Shown here one piece after another: positions 28,781 to 36,780 of a DNA stretch of 64,000 nt. The first letter of the stretch is position 1. Each line of letters begins with the position of its first letter. The stretch lies in contig NC_012751.1 of the NCBI RefSeq assembly GCF_000021705.1, forward strand, positions 1,724,006 to 1,788,005, given 5' to 3'. This DNA comes from Candidatus Hamiltonella defensa 5AT (Acyrthosiphon pisum). Lineage in GTDB: Bacteria > Pseudomonadota > Gammaproteobacteria > Enterobacterales > Enterobacteriaceae. Below the pieces are notes generated by a model. The model worked only from the letters and a program-made list of their open reading frames with translations. It did not search any database and was not told where the DNA came from. The position numbers and the translations under genes are program-made.

Positions 28781-28811
28781 ATCCTGTTGTTTCTGCAGCA
28801 GGATTTTTTTT
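28781..28811 (+). terminator. rho-independent terminator of the rpmB-rpmG operon
   Basis: ATCCTGTTG and CAGCAGGAT form a stem of nine or ten pairs with a short loop, followed directly by eight T (28804-28811). Confidence 0.85.
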
Positions 28812-28930
28812 ATTCAGGTGCAGGTGTCTAACAATCAAAAACTCATATTCTATTAAGCTTGTTGTAAAACCCTGGAAAAGACAGAGCTTATTGTCACTTG
28901 TCTCTTATTTTGTTAAACATAGGCTCACAC

Positions 28931-29782
28931 ATGAATCATACTTATTTCACCTTTCCTAAGTTCGATCCCATTATTTTTTCTATAGGCCCGATTGCTCTGC
29001 ATTGGTATGGGTTGATGTATTTACTCGGTTTTATTTTTGCACTTTGGTTGGCGATAAGACGTGCTAATAAACCTAATAGTCATTGGAATAGAATCGAAGT
29101 TGAAAATTTATTATATGCATGTTTTATGGGTGTTTTTATTGGTGGCCGCTTAGGTTATGTCTTGTTTTACAATTTTTCCGCTTTTTGGGATAACCCTCTT
29201 TATTTATTTAAAGTCTGGGAAGGTGGGATGTCATTTCATGGCGGATTAATAGGCGTCATCTGTGTGATGCTTTTCTTCGCCCGTCGCACTCAACGGCATT
29301 TTTTTCAAGTTTCTGATTTTGTTGCACCTTTGATCCCATTTGGTCTAGCGGCAGGTCGTTTAGGTAATTTTATTAATGGAGAGTTATGGGGGCGCGTCGC
29401 AATCAATACACCTTGGGCCGTATTATTCCCTGGTTCACGTAGTGAGGATATCTCTTTTGCTGCCGGTGATCCTGAATTACAGAATTTATTGAATCAGTAT
29501 GGTGTTTTGCCTCGTCATCCTTCGCAAATTTATGAAATGATCCTTGAAGGCATCGTGCTATTTATGATTCTCAACCTTTTTATTCGCCGATCCCGTCCCA
29601 TTGGGAGTGTTTCTGCATTATTCCTGATAGGCTATGGTATTTTTCGGGTGATCGTTGAATTTTTTAGGCAACCAGATCAACAAATTGGTTTATTCGACGG
29701 TGTTATCAGCATGGGGCAAATTCTTTCGATTCCTATGATTTTATTTGGCTTTATAATGCTCATTTGGGCATATCGCCGTTAG
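28931..29782 (+). CDS. lgt: prolipoprotein diacylglyceryl transferase
   Basis: Lgt attaches diacylglycerol from phosphatidylglycerol to the lipobox Cys of prelipoproteins in the inner membrane, the first step of lipoprotein maturation. The start at 28931 gives 283 residues, with the family N-terminus FDPIIFSIGPIALHWYGLMYL. Seven or so membrane segments are visible. Motifs GGRLGYVLFYN, GGMSFHGGLIGV and the signature GRLGNFINGELWGR, with its conserved Arg and Asn, are present. RHPSQIYEMILEG also matches. A longer ATG start (28898) lacks family support. lgt-thyA is the enterobacterial order. Its activity would be needed for the lipobox autotransporter at 4745. Confidence 0.97.
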   Translation: MNHTYFTFPKFDPIIFSIGPIALHWYGLMYLLGFIFALWLAIRRANKPNSHWNRIEVENLLYACFMGVFIGGRLGYVLFYNFSAFWDNPLYLFKVWEGGMSFHGGLIGVICVMLFFARRTQRHFFQVSDFVAPLIPFGLAAGRLGNFINGELWGRVAINTPWAVLFPGSRSEDISFAAGDPELQNLLNQYGVLPRHPSQIYEMILEGIVLFMILNLFIRRSRPIGSVSALFLIGYGIFRVIVEFFRQPDQQIGLFDGVISMGQILSIPMILFGFIMLIWAYRR

Positions 29783-29811
29783 TATATTTGAAATAGTTTT
29801 TATGAGGCAGT

Positions 29812-30606
29812 ATGAAACAATATCTCCATTTGATGAAAAAGGTTTTAAACGAAGGTACTGAAAAGGAAGATCGCACGGGGACAGGGACCGTATCGATATT
29901 TGGGCATCAAATGAGGTTTAATTTAAAAGAAGGGTTTCCTCTGGTCACCACTAAAAAGTGTCATCTGCGATCTATTATTCATGAATTATTATGGTTTCTC
30001 AAAGGTGACACCAACATCGCGTATTTACGTGAAAATCAAGTTTCCATTTGGGAGGAATGGGCTGATAAAACAGGCTCTCTGGGACCCATATATGGCAAGC
30101 AATGGAGAGCTTGGGGCACGCCCGATGGCCACCAAGTGGATCAGTTATCTCAAACTCTGGAACTATTAAAAAATAACCCTGATTCGCGACGTATGATTGT
30201 GTCTGCATGGAATGTAGGCGAATTAGATAAAATGGCCTTGGCGCCCTGCCATGCTTTTTTTCAGTTTTATGTGGTAAAAAAGACTTTGTCCTGTCAATTG
30301 TATCAGCGTTCATGTGATGTTTTTTTGGGTTTGCCTTTCAATATTGCAAGCTATTCGTTATTAATGCATATGATTGCCCAGCAATGTGATTTTTTTTTAG
30401 GTGATTTTGTTTGGACAGGCGGCGACATCCATTTATATTCTAACCACCTTGATCAGGCGCATCTTCAACTGACGAGAGAACCAAGATCATTACCTCATTT
30501 ATTGATCAACAGAAAACCAGATTCTCTCTTCGATTATCATTTTGAAGATTTTTCATTAGAAAAATACAACCCTTATCCTGCCATTAAAGCGCCTGTGGCC
30601 ATTTAA
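29812..30606 (+). CDS. thyA: thymidylate synthase
   Basis: ThyA methylates dUMP to dTMP with methylene-THF, the substrate linked to FolD. The 264 residues equal E. coli ThyA. The catalytic Cys is in LAPCHAFFQFYV; DRTGTGTVSIFGHQMRF, LRSIIHELLWFLKGDTN, DSRRMIVSAWN, QRSCDVFLGLPFNIASY and the C-terminal APVAI are all family motifs. A GAGGC ribosome site precedes the ATG. It is 29 bp after lgt and 2 bp before tusE, so the three are probably one transcript. Confidence 0.98.
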   Translation: MKQYLHLMKKVLNEGTEKEDRTGTGTVSIFGHQMRFNLKEGFPLVTTKKCHLRSIIHELLWFLKGDTNIAYLRENQVSIWEEWADKTGSLGPIYGKQWRAWGTPDGHQVDQLSQTLELLKNNPDSRRMIVSAWNVGELDKMALAPCHAFFQFYVVKKTLSCQLYQRSCDVFLGLPFNIASYSLLMHMIAQQCDFFLGDFVWTGGDIHLYSNHLDQAHLQLTREPRSLPHLLINRKPDSLFDYHFEDFSLEKYNPYPAIKAPVAI

Positions 30607-30608
30607 AA

Positions 30609-30953
30609 ATGGAACATAACAATATATTGATTTTTGAACATCGTCGTATTGAGACAGATGCACAAGGTTATCTCAAAAATACTGACCATTGGTCTGAAGC
30701 TTTAGCTCTATTTTTAGCAGAGCAAGAAGGCATTGTATTAACACCAGAACATTGGGAAATGTTGTATTTTATTCGCCATTTTTATAAAAAATTTAATACA
30801 TCACCTGCGATTCGTCTTTTAGTCAAAGCGCTGCATGAAAAATATGGTCCAGACAAAGGAAATAGCCGTTATCTTTATCAATTATTTCCAAAAGGCCCTG
30901 CGACACAAGCCAGTAAAATCGGGGGGTTACCTAAGCCTGTAAAATGTATTTGA
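30609..30953 (+). CDS. tusE: sulfurtransferase TusE (DsrC family)
   Basis: TusE takes sulfur from the TusBCD complex and hands it to MnmA for 2-thiolation of the wobble uridine in tRNA-Lys, Glu and Gln. The 114 residues include ETDAQGYLKNTDHWSEALA, LTPEHWEMLYFIRHFY, FNTSPAIRLLVKAL, GNSRYLYQLFPKGPATQASKI and the C-terminal GLPKPVKCI. Its penultimate Cys is the sulfur carrier. It starts 2 bp after the thyA stop. Confidence 0.95.
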   Translation: MEHNNILIFEHRRIETDAQGYLKNTDHWSEALALFLAEQEGIVLTPEHWEMLYFIRHFYKKFNTSPAIRLLVKALHEKYGPDKGNSRYLYQLFPKGPATQASKIGGLPKPVKCI

Positions 30954-30970
30954 TGAATATGTAGATATCA

Positions 30971-30998
30971 TTGATATTATTACTAAAACTGATAAAAT
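30971..30998 (+). promoter_or_regulatory. possible promoter of tRNA-Arg
   Basis: TTGATA (30971-30976) and TAAAAT (30993-30998) are spaced by 16 bp and lie about 47 bp before the tRNA. This is a plausible sigma-70 promoter, but the region is AT-rich, so a chance match is possible. Confidence 0.4.
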
Positions 30999-31044
30999 TA
31001 CCGGCCGCATCTGAGGTAGATTTAAAAAATATCACTTCTAATCA

Positions 31045-31119
31045 GTCCCTGTAGTTAAACGGATATAACAAGCCCCTCCTAAGGGCTAGTTACTGGTTCG
31101 ATTCCAGTCTGGGACACCA
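31045..31119 (+). tRNA. tRNA-Arg, anticodon CCT, with encoded CCA
   Basis: The sequence folds as a tRNA. The acceptor is GTCCCTG with TCTGGGAC (one T-T mismatch at pair 6-67), the D arm GTTAAACGGATATAAC, the anticodon stem AGCCC/GGGCT with loop CTCCTAA (CCT at 31078-31080), the T arm with GGTTCGATTCC, then discriminator A and CCA. It matches E. coli argW in the anticodon arm. It reads AGG codons. The opposite strand encodes the last residues of SbcB (see sbcB). Confidence 0.95.
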
Positions 31120-32551
31120 CATGTTCACCGTATCTTTCTTGCTGATTTGCGTACTGAATCAGTAAATGAATCAAGGTTTGTTTTTCTGGATTATCTTCAT
31201 ATTCTAAAAGCATCTCTTTTAATTTGAGAAGATACTCTTTGATGATTCCAGGGCTGAGCACCGTGTTGAAATGCGCTTTCCAGCGCTGTTGATCTTTTTC
31301 ACTCAAAGTTTCAGGATAATTTCTGGCACGAAATCGAAAAAACAGGGTTTCCAAACGAGGATCCTGAAATACTATTTTCAAGGTCGGCAAATTCTCTGGT
31401 AACGTTTTTTGAATGGTGCTTATCTCGGCCCGATCGAAATCATTAAAAAAACCGTCGTATAATTGTGCGTCTACATTATTCACTTTTGGAAAAGGTTTTT
31501 GACCGTCAAAAATGGCCACCATCTTTTCTCTGATGTCTGGATAACGCCGCAGTAGTTCTAGATTTTTTAAACAATGTTGTTGATCAATACCTAACCTCTG
31601 TGCATTTTCCCTTGACAGGGTTTTGGCCGGCGCCAATATGGGGCATTTATTGATATGGACCAATTTTAAAGGGACTTGAGCACATTCACTGCCTAATTGA
31701 TCTCTGGGTGTATACAATCGTTCCCGAAGCATATCCGCCTTTAATGATAATAAAGGCGTGATATCCCCCGCTAAATCACAGACAATCACCGCATTTTGAT
31801 TGTCTGGATGCCAGGCAATAGGCAATATCCAACTCGTATGGCCTTTTTCTGGGCTAAACATGCCTGAAACATGGACCAAAGGGGCCATATCCCCAATATG
31901 AATCAATGTGTTGATTTTATGTTTGCTGCGATGTGCATAAAAATAATGAAATAAACGAGGTTGAGCTGATTTTAATAATTTTGCTAATGCCATGGTCGCA
32001 TAAACATCAGAAAGTGCATCATGAGCTTGAGTATGTTTTATCGAGTTTGCCTTCGTTAAATGCTCCAATTTAAAGGAAGGCAAGCCTTGTTCATTTTTAG
32101 GCCAAATGATGCCCTCTGGACGCAAAGCGTAACAAGCGCGCGTCAGATCAAGCAAATCCCAACGCGAATTACCGTTTTTCCAACTGTACGCATAGGGATC
32201 ATAAAAATTACGATAAAAAATATGTCTGCTGAATTCGTCATCAAAACGAATGTTGTTATAACCAAGAATACAAGTATTGGGTTGACTCAAAACACGATGA
32301 ATCTGATGTGCAAACCGTGCTTCATTAACGCCTTCTGATAAAGCTTTTTGCGGTGTGATCCCTGTTATCATGACGGCTTCAGGATCAGGGAGATAATCTT
32401 GAGCCGGTGAGCAATACAGTACCAAAGGATCTTCAACCGGATGAAACTCTAGATCGGTACGAATACCGGCAAATTGGGCGGGGCGATCTAATCCGGGGTG
32501 TTGACCGAAAGTTTCATAATCATAAATATAGAAAGTCAGGTTTTGAGACAT
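31079..32551 (-). CDS. sbcB: exodeoxyribonuclease I
   Basis: ExoI digests single-stranded DNA 3' to 5' and acts in recombination and mismatch-repair excision. The DEDD exonuclease domain is clear: FYIYDYETFG (D11, E13), GYNNIRFDDEFSRH, KLEHLTKANSIKHTQAHDALSDV. The SH3-like and helical C-terminal regions follow. The protein has 490 residues against 475 in E. coli. The extra end, about 16 residues after QQERYGEH (VVSQTGIEPVTSP), is read from the antisense strand of the tRNA-Arg gene. The original stop has been lost and the gene runs into the tRNA. Confidence 0.95.
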   Translation of the reverse strand: MSQNLTFYIYDYETFGQHPGLDRPAQFAGIRTDLEFHPVEDPLVLYCSPAQDYLPDPEAVMITGITPQKALSEGVNEARFAHQIHRVLSQPNTCILGYNNIRFDDEFSRHIFYRNFYDPYAYSWKNGNSRWDLLDLTRACYALRPEGIIWPKNEQGLPSFKLEHLTKANSIKHTQAHDALSDVYATMALAKLLKSAQPRLFHYFYAHRSKHKINTLIHIGDMAPLVHVSGMFSPEKGHTSWILPIAWHPDNQNAVIVCDLAGDITPLLSLKADMLRERLYTPRDQLGSECAQVPLKLVHINKCPILAPAKTLSRENAQRLGIDQQHCLKNLELLRRYPDIREKMVAIFDGQKPFPKVNNVDAQLYDGFFNDFDRAEISTIQKTLPENLPTLKIVFQDPRLETLFFRFRARNYPETLSEKDQQRWKAHFNTVLSPGIIKEYLLKLKEMLLEYEDNPEKQTLIHLLIQYANQQERYGEHVVSQTGIEPVTSP

Positions 32552-32634
32552 CTTTAACGCCTTACAAAATTGATGTAAACAATATCATTCTGGGTTAATC
32601 ATTCCCCTAAAAGAGCGCAGACACTAAAAAGAAA

Positions 32635-33765
32635 TTATAAAAAAAGTTCAATCAAAGAATTAAGAAACCACTTCCCTTTCTCAGTCACCTGCCAATATTG
32701 AGTATCCTCTTTTAAATAGCCCAAATTTAATGCTTGATCCAAGGCTGAACGAATATGGCTTTCTTTCACCCCTGTTAAATTTAAAAAATCCGCTCTGGGG
32801 GTAGGTTCTAACAGACGAAAACGATTCATAAAAAATTCAAAAGGACGCTCTGCCAAGTCGACATCATATTGTTGATATTGATATTGACCCTGCATAAAAC
32901 CACGAGGATGCTTTGTCTTCACCGTTCGTATCATCCGCCCATCATCAAAAGTCAATTTACCATGCGCACCACACCCAATCCCCAGATAATCGCCAAATCG
33001 CCAATAATTTAAATTATGCTGGCATTGATGTTCTTTTTTTGCATACGCCGATATTTCATATTGTTCATATCCCGCTTTTTGAAGACATTGATGACCTTTT
33101 TGAACAATGTCCCAACTGCTGTCTTCATCTGGTAAAGGCGGCGGACGCGAGCTGAACGCCGTGTGCGGCTCAATCGTGAGTTGATACCAGGAAAGATGAG
33201 GCGGAGATAATATCATCGCTTGCTCTAAGTCTTTCAGTGCGTCTTCTAAGGTTTGATCGGGCAGGCTGTGCATCAGATCTAAATTAAAGCTGCTCAAAGA
33301 AAGCGTTTGTGCCAAATGAGCGGCTTTTTTACCTTGCTCAGCATCGTGTATTCTGCCCAGCGCCAAGAGTTTTTGATTGTCAAAACTCTGTATGCCGATG
33401 GAAATACGGTTGATACCCGCTTGCTGATAGTCAACGAAACGTTTCGCTTCAATGGCGCCAGGATTGGCTTCCATTGTGATTTCCGCGTCTTTTCTAATAT
33501 CGATACGCGCCTTAACACCATGAAGCAGTTGTTGCATTGCCTGCGCGCTGAGCAGACTGGGTGTTCCCCCTCCAATAAAAATAGTCTCAATAGCCCTGCC
33601 GCTTGTCAGAGGAATATCTGCTTCTAGATCGGCCAATAAATGCGCCACATATTCTTCATGAGGCAGCTCGCCTTTCAAGGCATGCGAATTAAAATCGCAA
33701 TAAGGACATTTTTTGATACACCAGGGGATATGAATATAGAGGCTTAAAGGAGGGAGTTTAGACAT
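32635..33765 (-). CDS. hemW: radical-SAM heme chaperone HemW
   Basis: HemW is a radical-SAM family protein related to the coproporphyrinogen dehydrogenase HemN, now regarded as a heme chaperone. The cluster motif CIKKCPYCDFNSH gives C16, C20 and C23. IFIGGGTPSLLS and EANPGAIEAKRF are SAM-binding region motifs, followed by INRISIGIQSFDNQKL. The 376 residues match E. coli HemW (378). Its first codons overlap the end of rdgB by 8 bp, the usual rdgB-hemW arrangement. Confidence 0.95.
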   Translation of the reverse strand: MSKLPPLSLYIHIPWCIKKCPYCDFNSHALKGELPHEEYVAHLLADLEADIPLTSGRAIETIFIGGGTPSLLSAQAMQQLLHGVKARIDIRKDAEITMEANPGAIEAKRFVDYQQAGINRISIGIQSFDNQKLLALGRIHDAEQGKKAAHLAQTLSLSSFNLDLMHSLPDQTLEDALKDLEQAMILSPPHLSWYQLTIEPHTAFSSRPPPLPDEDSSWDIVQKGHQCLQKAGYEQYEISAYAKKEHQCQHNLNYWRFGDYLGIGCGAHGKLTFDDGRMIRTVKTKHPRGFMQGQYQYQQYDVDLAERPFEFFMNRFRLLEPTPRADFLNLTGVKESHIRSALDQALNLGYLKEDTQYWQVTEKGKWFLNSLIELFL

Positions 33766-34363
33766 TTCTCATCACATCCAGGAATTGTCGTAATGCCTCG
33801 CCGCGATGAGACATCGCCGATTTTTCTTCAATACTCAATTCAGCCGCTGTTCTTTTTAATTCGGGAAGATAAAAAACAGGATCATAACCAAATCCTTCGG
33901 CTTTTTTGGACTCTTGACAAGAAGAAGCGATCATGCCTGACCATTTGCCATGAAATATCCCTGGGCTGGCGTCAGCCGGGTGTTTTAAATAGACAAACAC
34001 ACAATGAAACTGTGCGCCACGTTCCGCATTGGGGACCTCTTTCATTTCGTGCAGTAATTTTTTGATATTCTCGCTATCGCTGGCGTTTAATCCGGCATAA
34101 CGTGCAGAATAAATGCCGGGCGCGCCATTTAAGGCATCGACCGTTAATCCTGAATCGTCTGCAATGGCAGGCAATCCTGTCATCTGTGCGGCATAACGCG
34201 CTTTTAAAAGCGCATTTTCGATAAAAGTCAGTCCTGTTTCTTCTATAGAGGCAAGATCATATTCCATTTGAGGAATAATCTTTAATCCAGATCCCTTGAA
34301 CAAATCTTTAAACTCAAGCACCTTTCCTTGATTCGTGGTGGCCAAAACGATTTTTTGCATCAA
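33758..34363 (-). CDS. rdgB: dITP/XTP pyrophosphatase (non-canonical NTPase)
   Basis: RdgB removes ITP, dITP and XTP from the nucleotide pool. The Ham1-fold motifs are present: IVLATTNQGKVLEF at the start, EETGLTFIENALLKAR, PAIADDSGLTVDALNGAPGIYSARYAG (with the catalytic Asp pair), GFGYDPVFYLPE and SHRGEALRQF. A start at the second Met (34360) would give 200 residues, nearer the E. coli 197. It lies 22 bp after yggT; the small gene yggU, found between them in E. coli, is missing. Confidence 0.95.
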   Translation of the reverse strand: MMQKIVLATTNQGKVLEFKDLFKGSGLKIIPQMEYDLASIEETGLTFIENALLKARYAAQMTGLPAIADDSGLTVDALNGAPGIYSARYAGLNASDSENIKKLLHEMKEVPNAERGAQFHCVFVYLKHPADASPGIFHGKWSGMIASSCQESKKAEGFGYDPVFYLPELKRTAAELSIEEKSAMSHRGEALRQFLDVMRNV

Positions 34364-34385
34364 ATTATATCCTGAATAAAAGTAT

Positions 34386-34940
34386 TTATAATATCAGCCA
34401 AAGCTCGCCTAGCAGATCCATTCCCAAATAATTCATCAAATACAAAATCAAAATCAGCAGCATCCCTGAAAAATCAATGCTCCCCATGGCAGGAAGGAAA
34501 CGCCGAATCGGTGACATCAAAGGCTCAGTCAATTCATAAAGCAAATCATCCATAGGGCTGCTGCCCTGACTTATCCAACTTGTGATGGCTCTGATAATGA
34601 TGATCCAAAAAACAAGATGTCCGATGGCTTTGAGCAAAGAAACAAAACCAAACAGCAAATTATACTGATTTAACACGATGCCACCCCCTTGAATAAAGAG
34701 CAAAAGGGGATATTTGAGTGCCATTAAAAAAAAAGCGATCAATAACGCGGCAGTGTCAATTTTTTTTGCAGAAGGGAGAATACTTTGTATCGGGTTGACA
34801 ATTGGGTGTGTCATTTTAACGATAAATTGTGAAAATGGATTATAAAAATCACATTTTACCCAGCGCATCCAAATACGTAATAACAGTATCATGACATAAA
34901 CATCAATGAGGGTTTTAGCAAAAAAAATCAGTGTTAGCAT
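34386..34940 (-). CDS. yggT: YggT family membrane protein
   Basis: This is a 184-residue integral membrane protein with two similar halves, each with a YggT-type pattern: RIWMRWVKCDFYNPFSQFIVKMTHPIVNP and RAITSWISQGSSPMDDLLYELTEPLMSPIRRFLP. The family is conserved near rdgB/hemW and has been linked to osmotic stress and, in other phyla, to cofactor or chromosome functions, but no precise role is agreed. Four to five hydrophobic segments are visible. Confidence 0.9.
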   Translation of the reverse strand: MLTLIFFAKTLIDVYVMILLLRIWMRWVKCDFYNPFSQFIVKMTHPIVNPIQSILPSAKKIDTAALLIAFFLMALKYPLLLFIQGGGIVLNQYNLLFGFVSLLKAIGHLVFWIIIIRAITSWISQGSSPMDDLLYELTEPLMSPIRRFLPAMGSIDFSGMLLILILYLMNYLGMDLLGELWLIL

Positions 34941-35194
34941 GAGTTACTTTATCCTTAATTATTTTCAAACACTTTTTATGACCACTTTACAAGAATCAGT
35001 GTATTATCCACATCCTCTATTTAAAGAGGTTGATTAAAAAATCATACTCTTGGGTAATATATTGAGCAACAGCAAACCGCATGGCACGGTCTTTTGAGCA
35101 AATAGCCCATCATAAAGTACTGGAGAGAAATACCCAGGCTCTGTATAATTCCCCGCACAATTTTTGGTCATTTTTTTATCTCGGTACACCTCTC

Positions 35195-36637
35195 ATGCAA
35201 CGTCTTAAAAAAGAAGCCCTAACATATGATGATGTCCTTCTTGTGCCGGCACACTCCACTGTTTTGCCTCATACTGCAGATTTAAGCACAAGGTTGACTT
35301 CCACTATTGATCTCAGTATCCCTTTATTATCATCTGCGATGGATACAGTGACTGAACACGCCTTGGCCATTGCATTAGCCCAGGAAGGAGGAATGGCATT
35401 CATTCATAAAAACATGTCGATCGAAAAACAGGCCAACGAAGTACAGAAGGTCAAAAAGTATGAAAGCGGCGTAGTGAATGAGCCTCATACCATTAGACCA
35501 ACGACCACTTTGCGTGAAGTGAAAGCACTGACTCTTCGTAATGGTTTTGCGGGTTATCCAGTGGTCAATGACCATTATGAATTACTCGGTATTGTGACCG
35601 GCCGTGATGTGCGTTTTGTGATTGATCTCGATCAGCCCGTCACTGCAGTGATGACGCCTAAAGAACGCCTGGTGACCGTCAAGGAAGGCGAAGCTCGTGA
35701 AATTGTTCTTCAAAAAATGCATGAAAAACGGGTAGAAAAAGTCTTGGTCGTGGACGATACCTTTCATCTCCGTGGCATGATCACGGTTAAAGACTTTAAA
35801 AAAGCCCAAAGTAAACCCAATGCTTGCAAAGATTCACTGGGTCGTCTTCGTGTTGGTGCCGCTGTTGGAGCGGCGCCTGATAACAAAAAACGGATTGATG
35901 CTTTAGTGAAGGCAGGTATTGATGTGTTACTGATCGATTCTTCTCATGGTCATTCTGAAGGCGTGTTACAGCGCATTCGTGACACACGCAAAAAATATCC
36001 TGAACTTCAGATTGTTGGGGGGAATGTGGCGACAGCAGAGGGCGCGCTTGCTTTAGTTGACGCAGGTGTCAATGCAGTTAAAGTCGGGATTGGTCCAGGA
36101 TCCATTTGCACCACTCGTATTGTAACAGGAGTGGGAGTGCCGCAGATTACCGCTATTTCAGATGCGGTGACAGCCCTCGAAGGCACTGGCATTCCTGTCA
36201 TTGCAGATGGGGGAATTCGATTTTCCGGCGATATCGCTAAAGCGATTGCCGCGGGGGCTTCTTGTGTCATGGTGGGCTCGATGTTTGCGGGTACTGAAGA
36301 ATCACCAGGGGAGATTGAACTCTATCAAGGCCGTTCCTTTAAATCTTACCGTGGGATGGGATCACTCGGAGCCATGTCTAAAGGCTCATCTGATCGCTAT
36401 TTTCAATTAGATAATGCCGCTGATAAATTAGTACCTGAAGGTGTCGAAGGACGGGTTCCCTATAAAGGTTTGTTGAAAGACGTTGTGTATCGTGAAATGG
36501 GGGGGTTACGCTCCTGCATGGGATTAACCGGTTGTGCCAGCATTGATGAACTTCGCACTAAACCTGAATTTGTACGTATTACCAGTGCAGGCATGCGAGA
36601 AAGTCATGTTCATGATGTGACCATTACCAAAGAATAA
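35195..36637 (+). CDS. guaB: inosine-5'-monophosphate dehydrogenase
   Basis: GuaB oxidises IMP to XMP with NAD, the first committed step to GMP. The start at 35195 is chosen because MQRLKKEALTYDDVLLVPAHST matches the family N-terminus; an open ATG at 35081 would add 38 residues with no family support. It is 480 residues (E. coli 488). Two CBS domains (about 85-200) interrupt the TIM barrel. The catalytic Cys is in GPGSICTTRIVTGVG, and FKSYRGMGSLGAM is the flap region. guaA follows 143 bp downstream with a terminator-like hairpin between. Confidence 0.96.
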   Translation: MQRLKKEALTYDDVLLVPAHSTVLPHTADLSTRLTSTIDLSIPLLSSAMDTVTEHALAIALAQEGGMAFIHKNMSIEKQANEVQKVKKYESGVVNEPHTIRPTTTLREVKALTLRNGFAGYPVVNDHYELLGIVTGRDVRFVIDLDQPVTAVMTPKERLVTVKEGEAREIVLQKMHEKRVEKVLVVDDTFHLRGMITVKDFKKAQSKPNACKDSLGRLRVGAAVGAAPDNKKRIDALVKAGIDVLLIDSSHGHSEGVLQRIRDTRKKYPELQIVGGNVATAEGALALVDAGVNAVKVGIGPGSICTTRIVTGVGVPQITAISDAVTALEGTGIPVIADGGIRFSGDIAKAIAAGASCVMVGSMFAGTEESPGEIELYQGRSFKSYRGMGSLGAMSKGSSDRYFQLDNAADKLVPEGVEGRVPYKGLLKDVVYREMGGLRSCMGLTGCASIDELRTKPEFVRITSAGMRESHVHDVTITKE

Positions 36638-36643
36638 CAGGCC

Positions 36644-36686
36644 TGTCTAAAACTAACTGACTGTATCTGTTTTAGACATTTTCTTA
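36644..36686 (+). terminator. hairpin between guaB and guaA
   Basis: A perfect 10-bp inverted repeat (TGTCTAAAAC / GTTTTAGACA) with a 15-nt loop starts 6 bp after the guaB stop and is followed by TTTTCTTA. The stem is AT-rich, so it is a moderate terminator or attenuator within the guaBA operon. Confidence 0.5.
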
Positions 36687-36780
36687 CACCTCTGAATGCT
36701 TAAATTGCCTGTATTTGCGACGACTTTTAACAGGTTTTATTCATGCCAACTCTCACTTATTTTTTTGGAACAAATCCCCC

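Noticed and set aside
35081..35194. 38-residue N-terminal extension of GuaB
   Set aside because: The family starts at the ATG at 35195; the extension has no similarity and lies in the promoter region.
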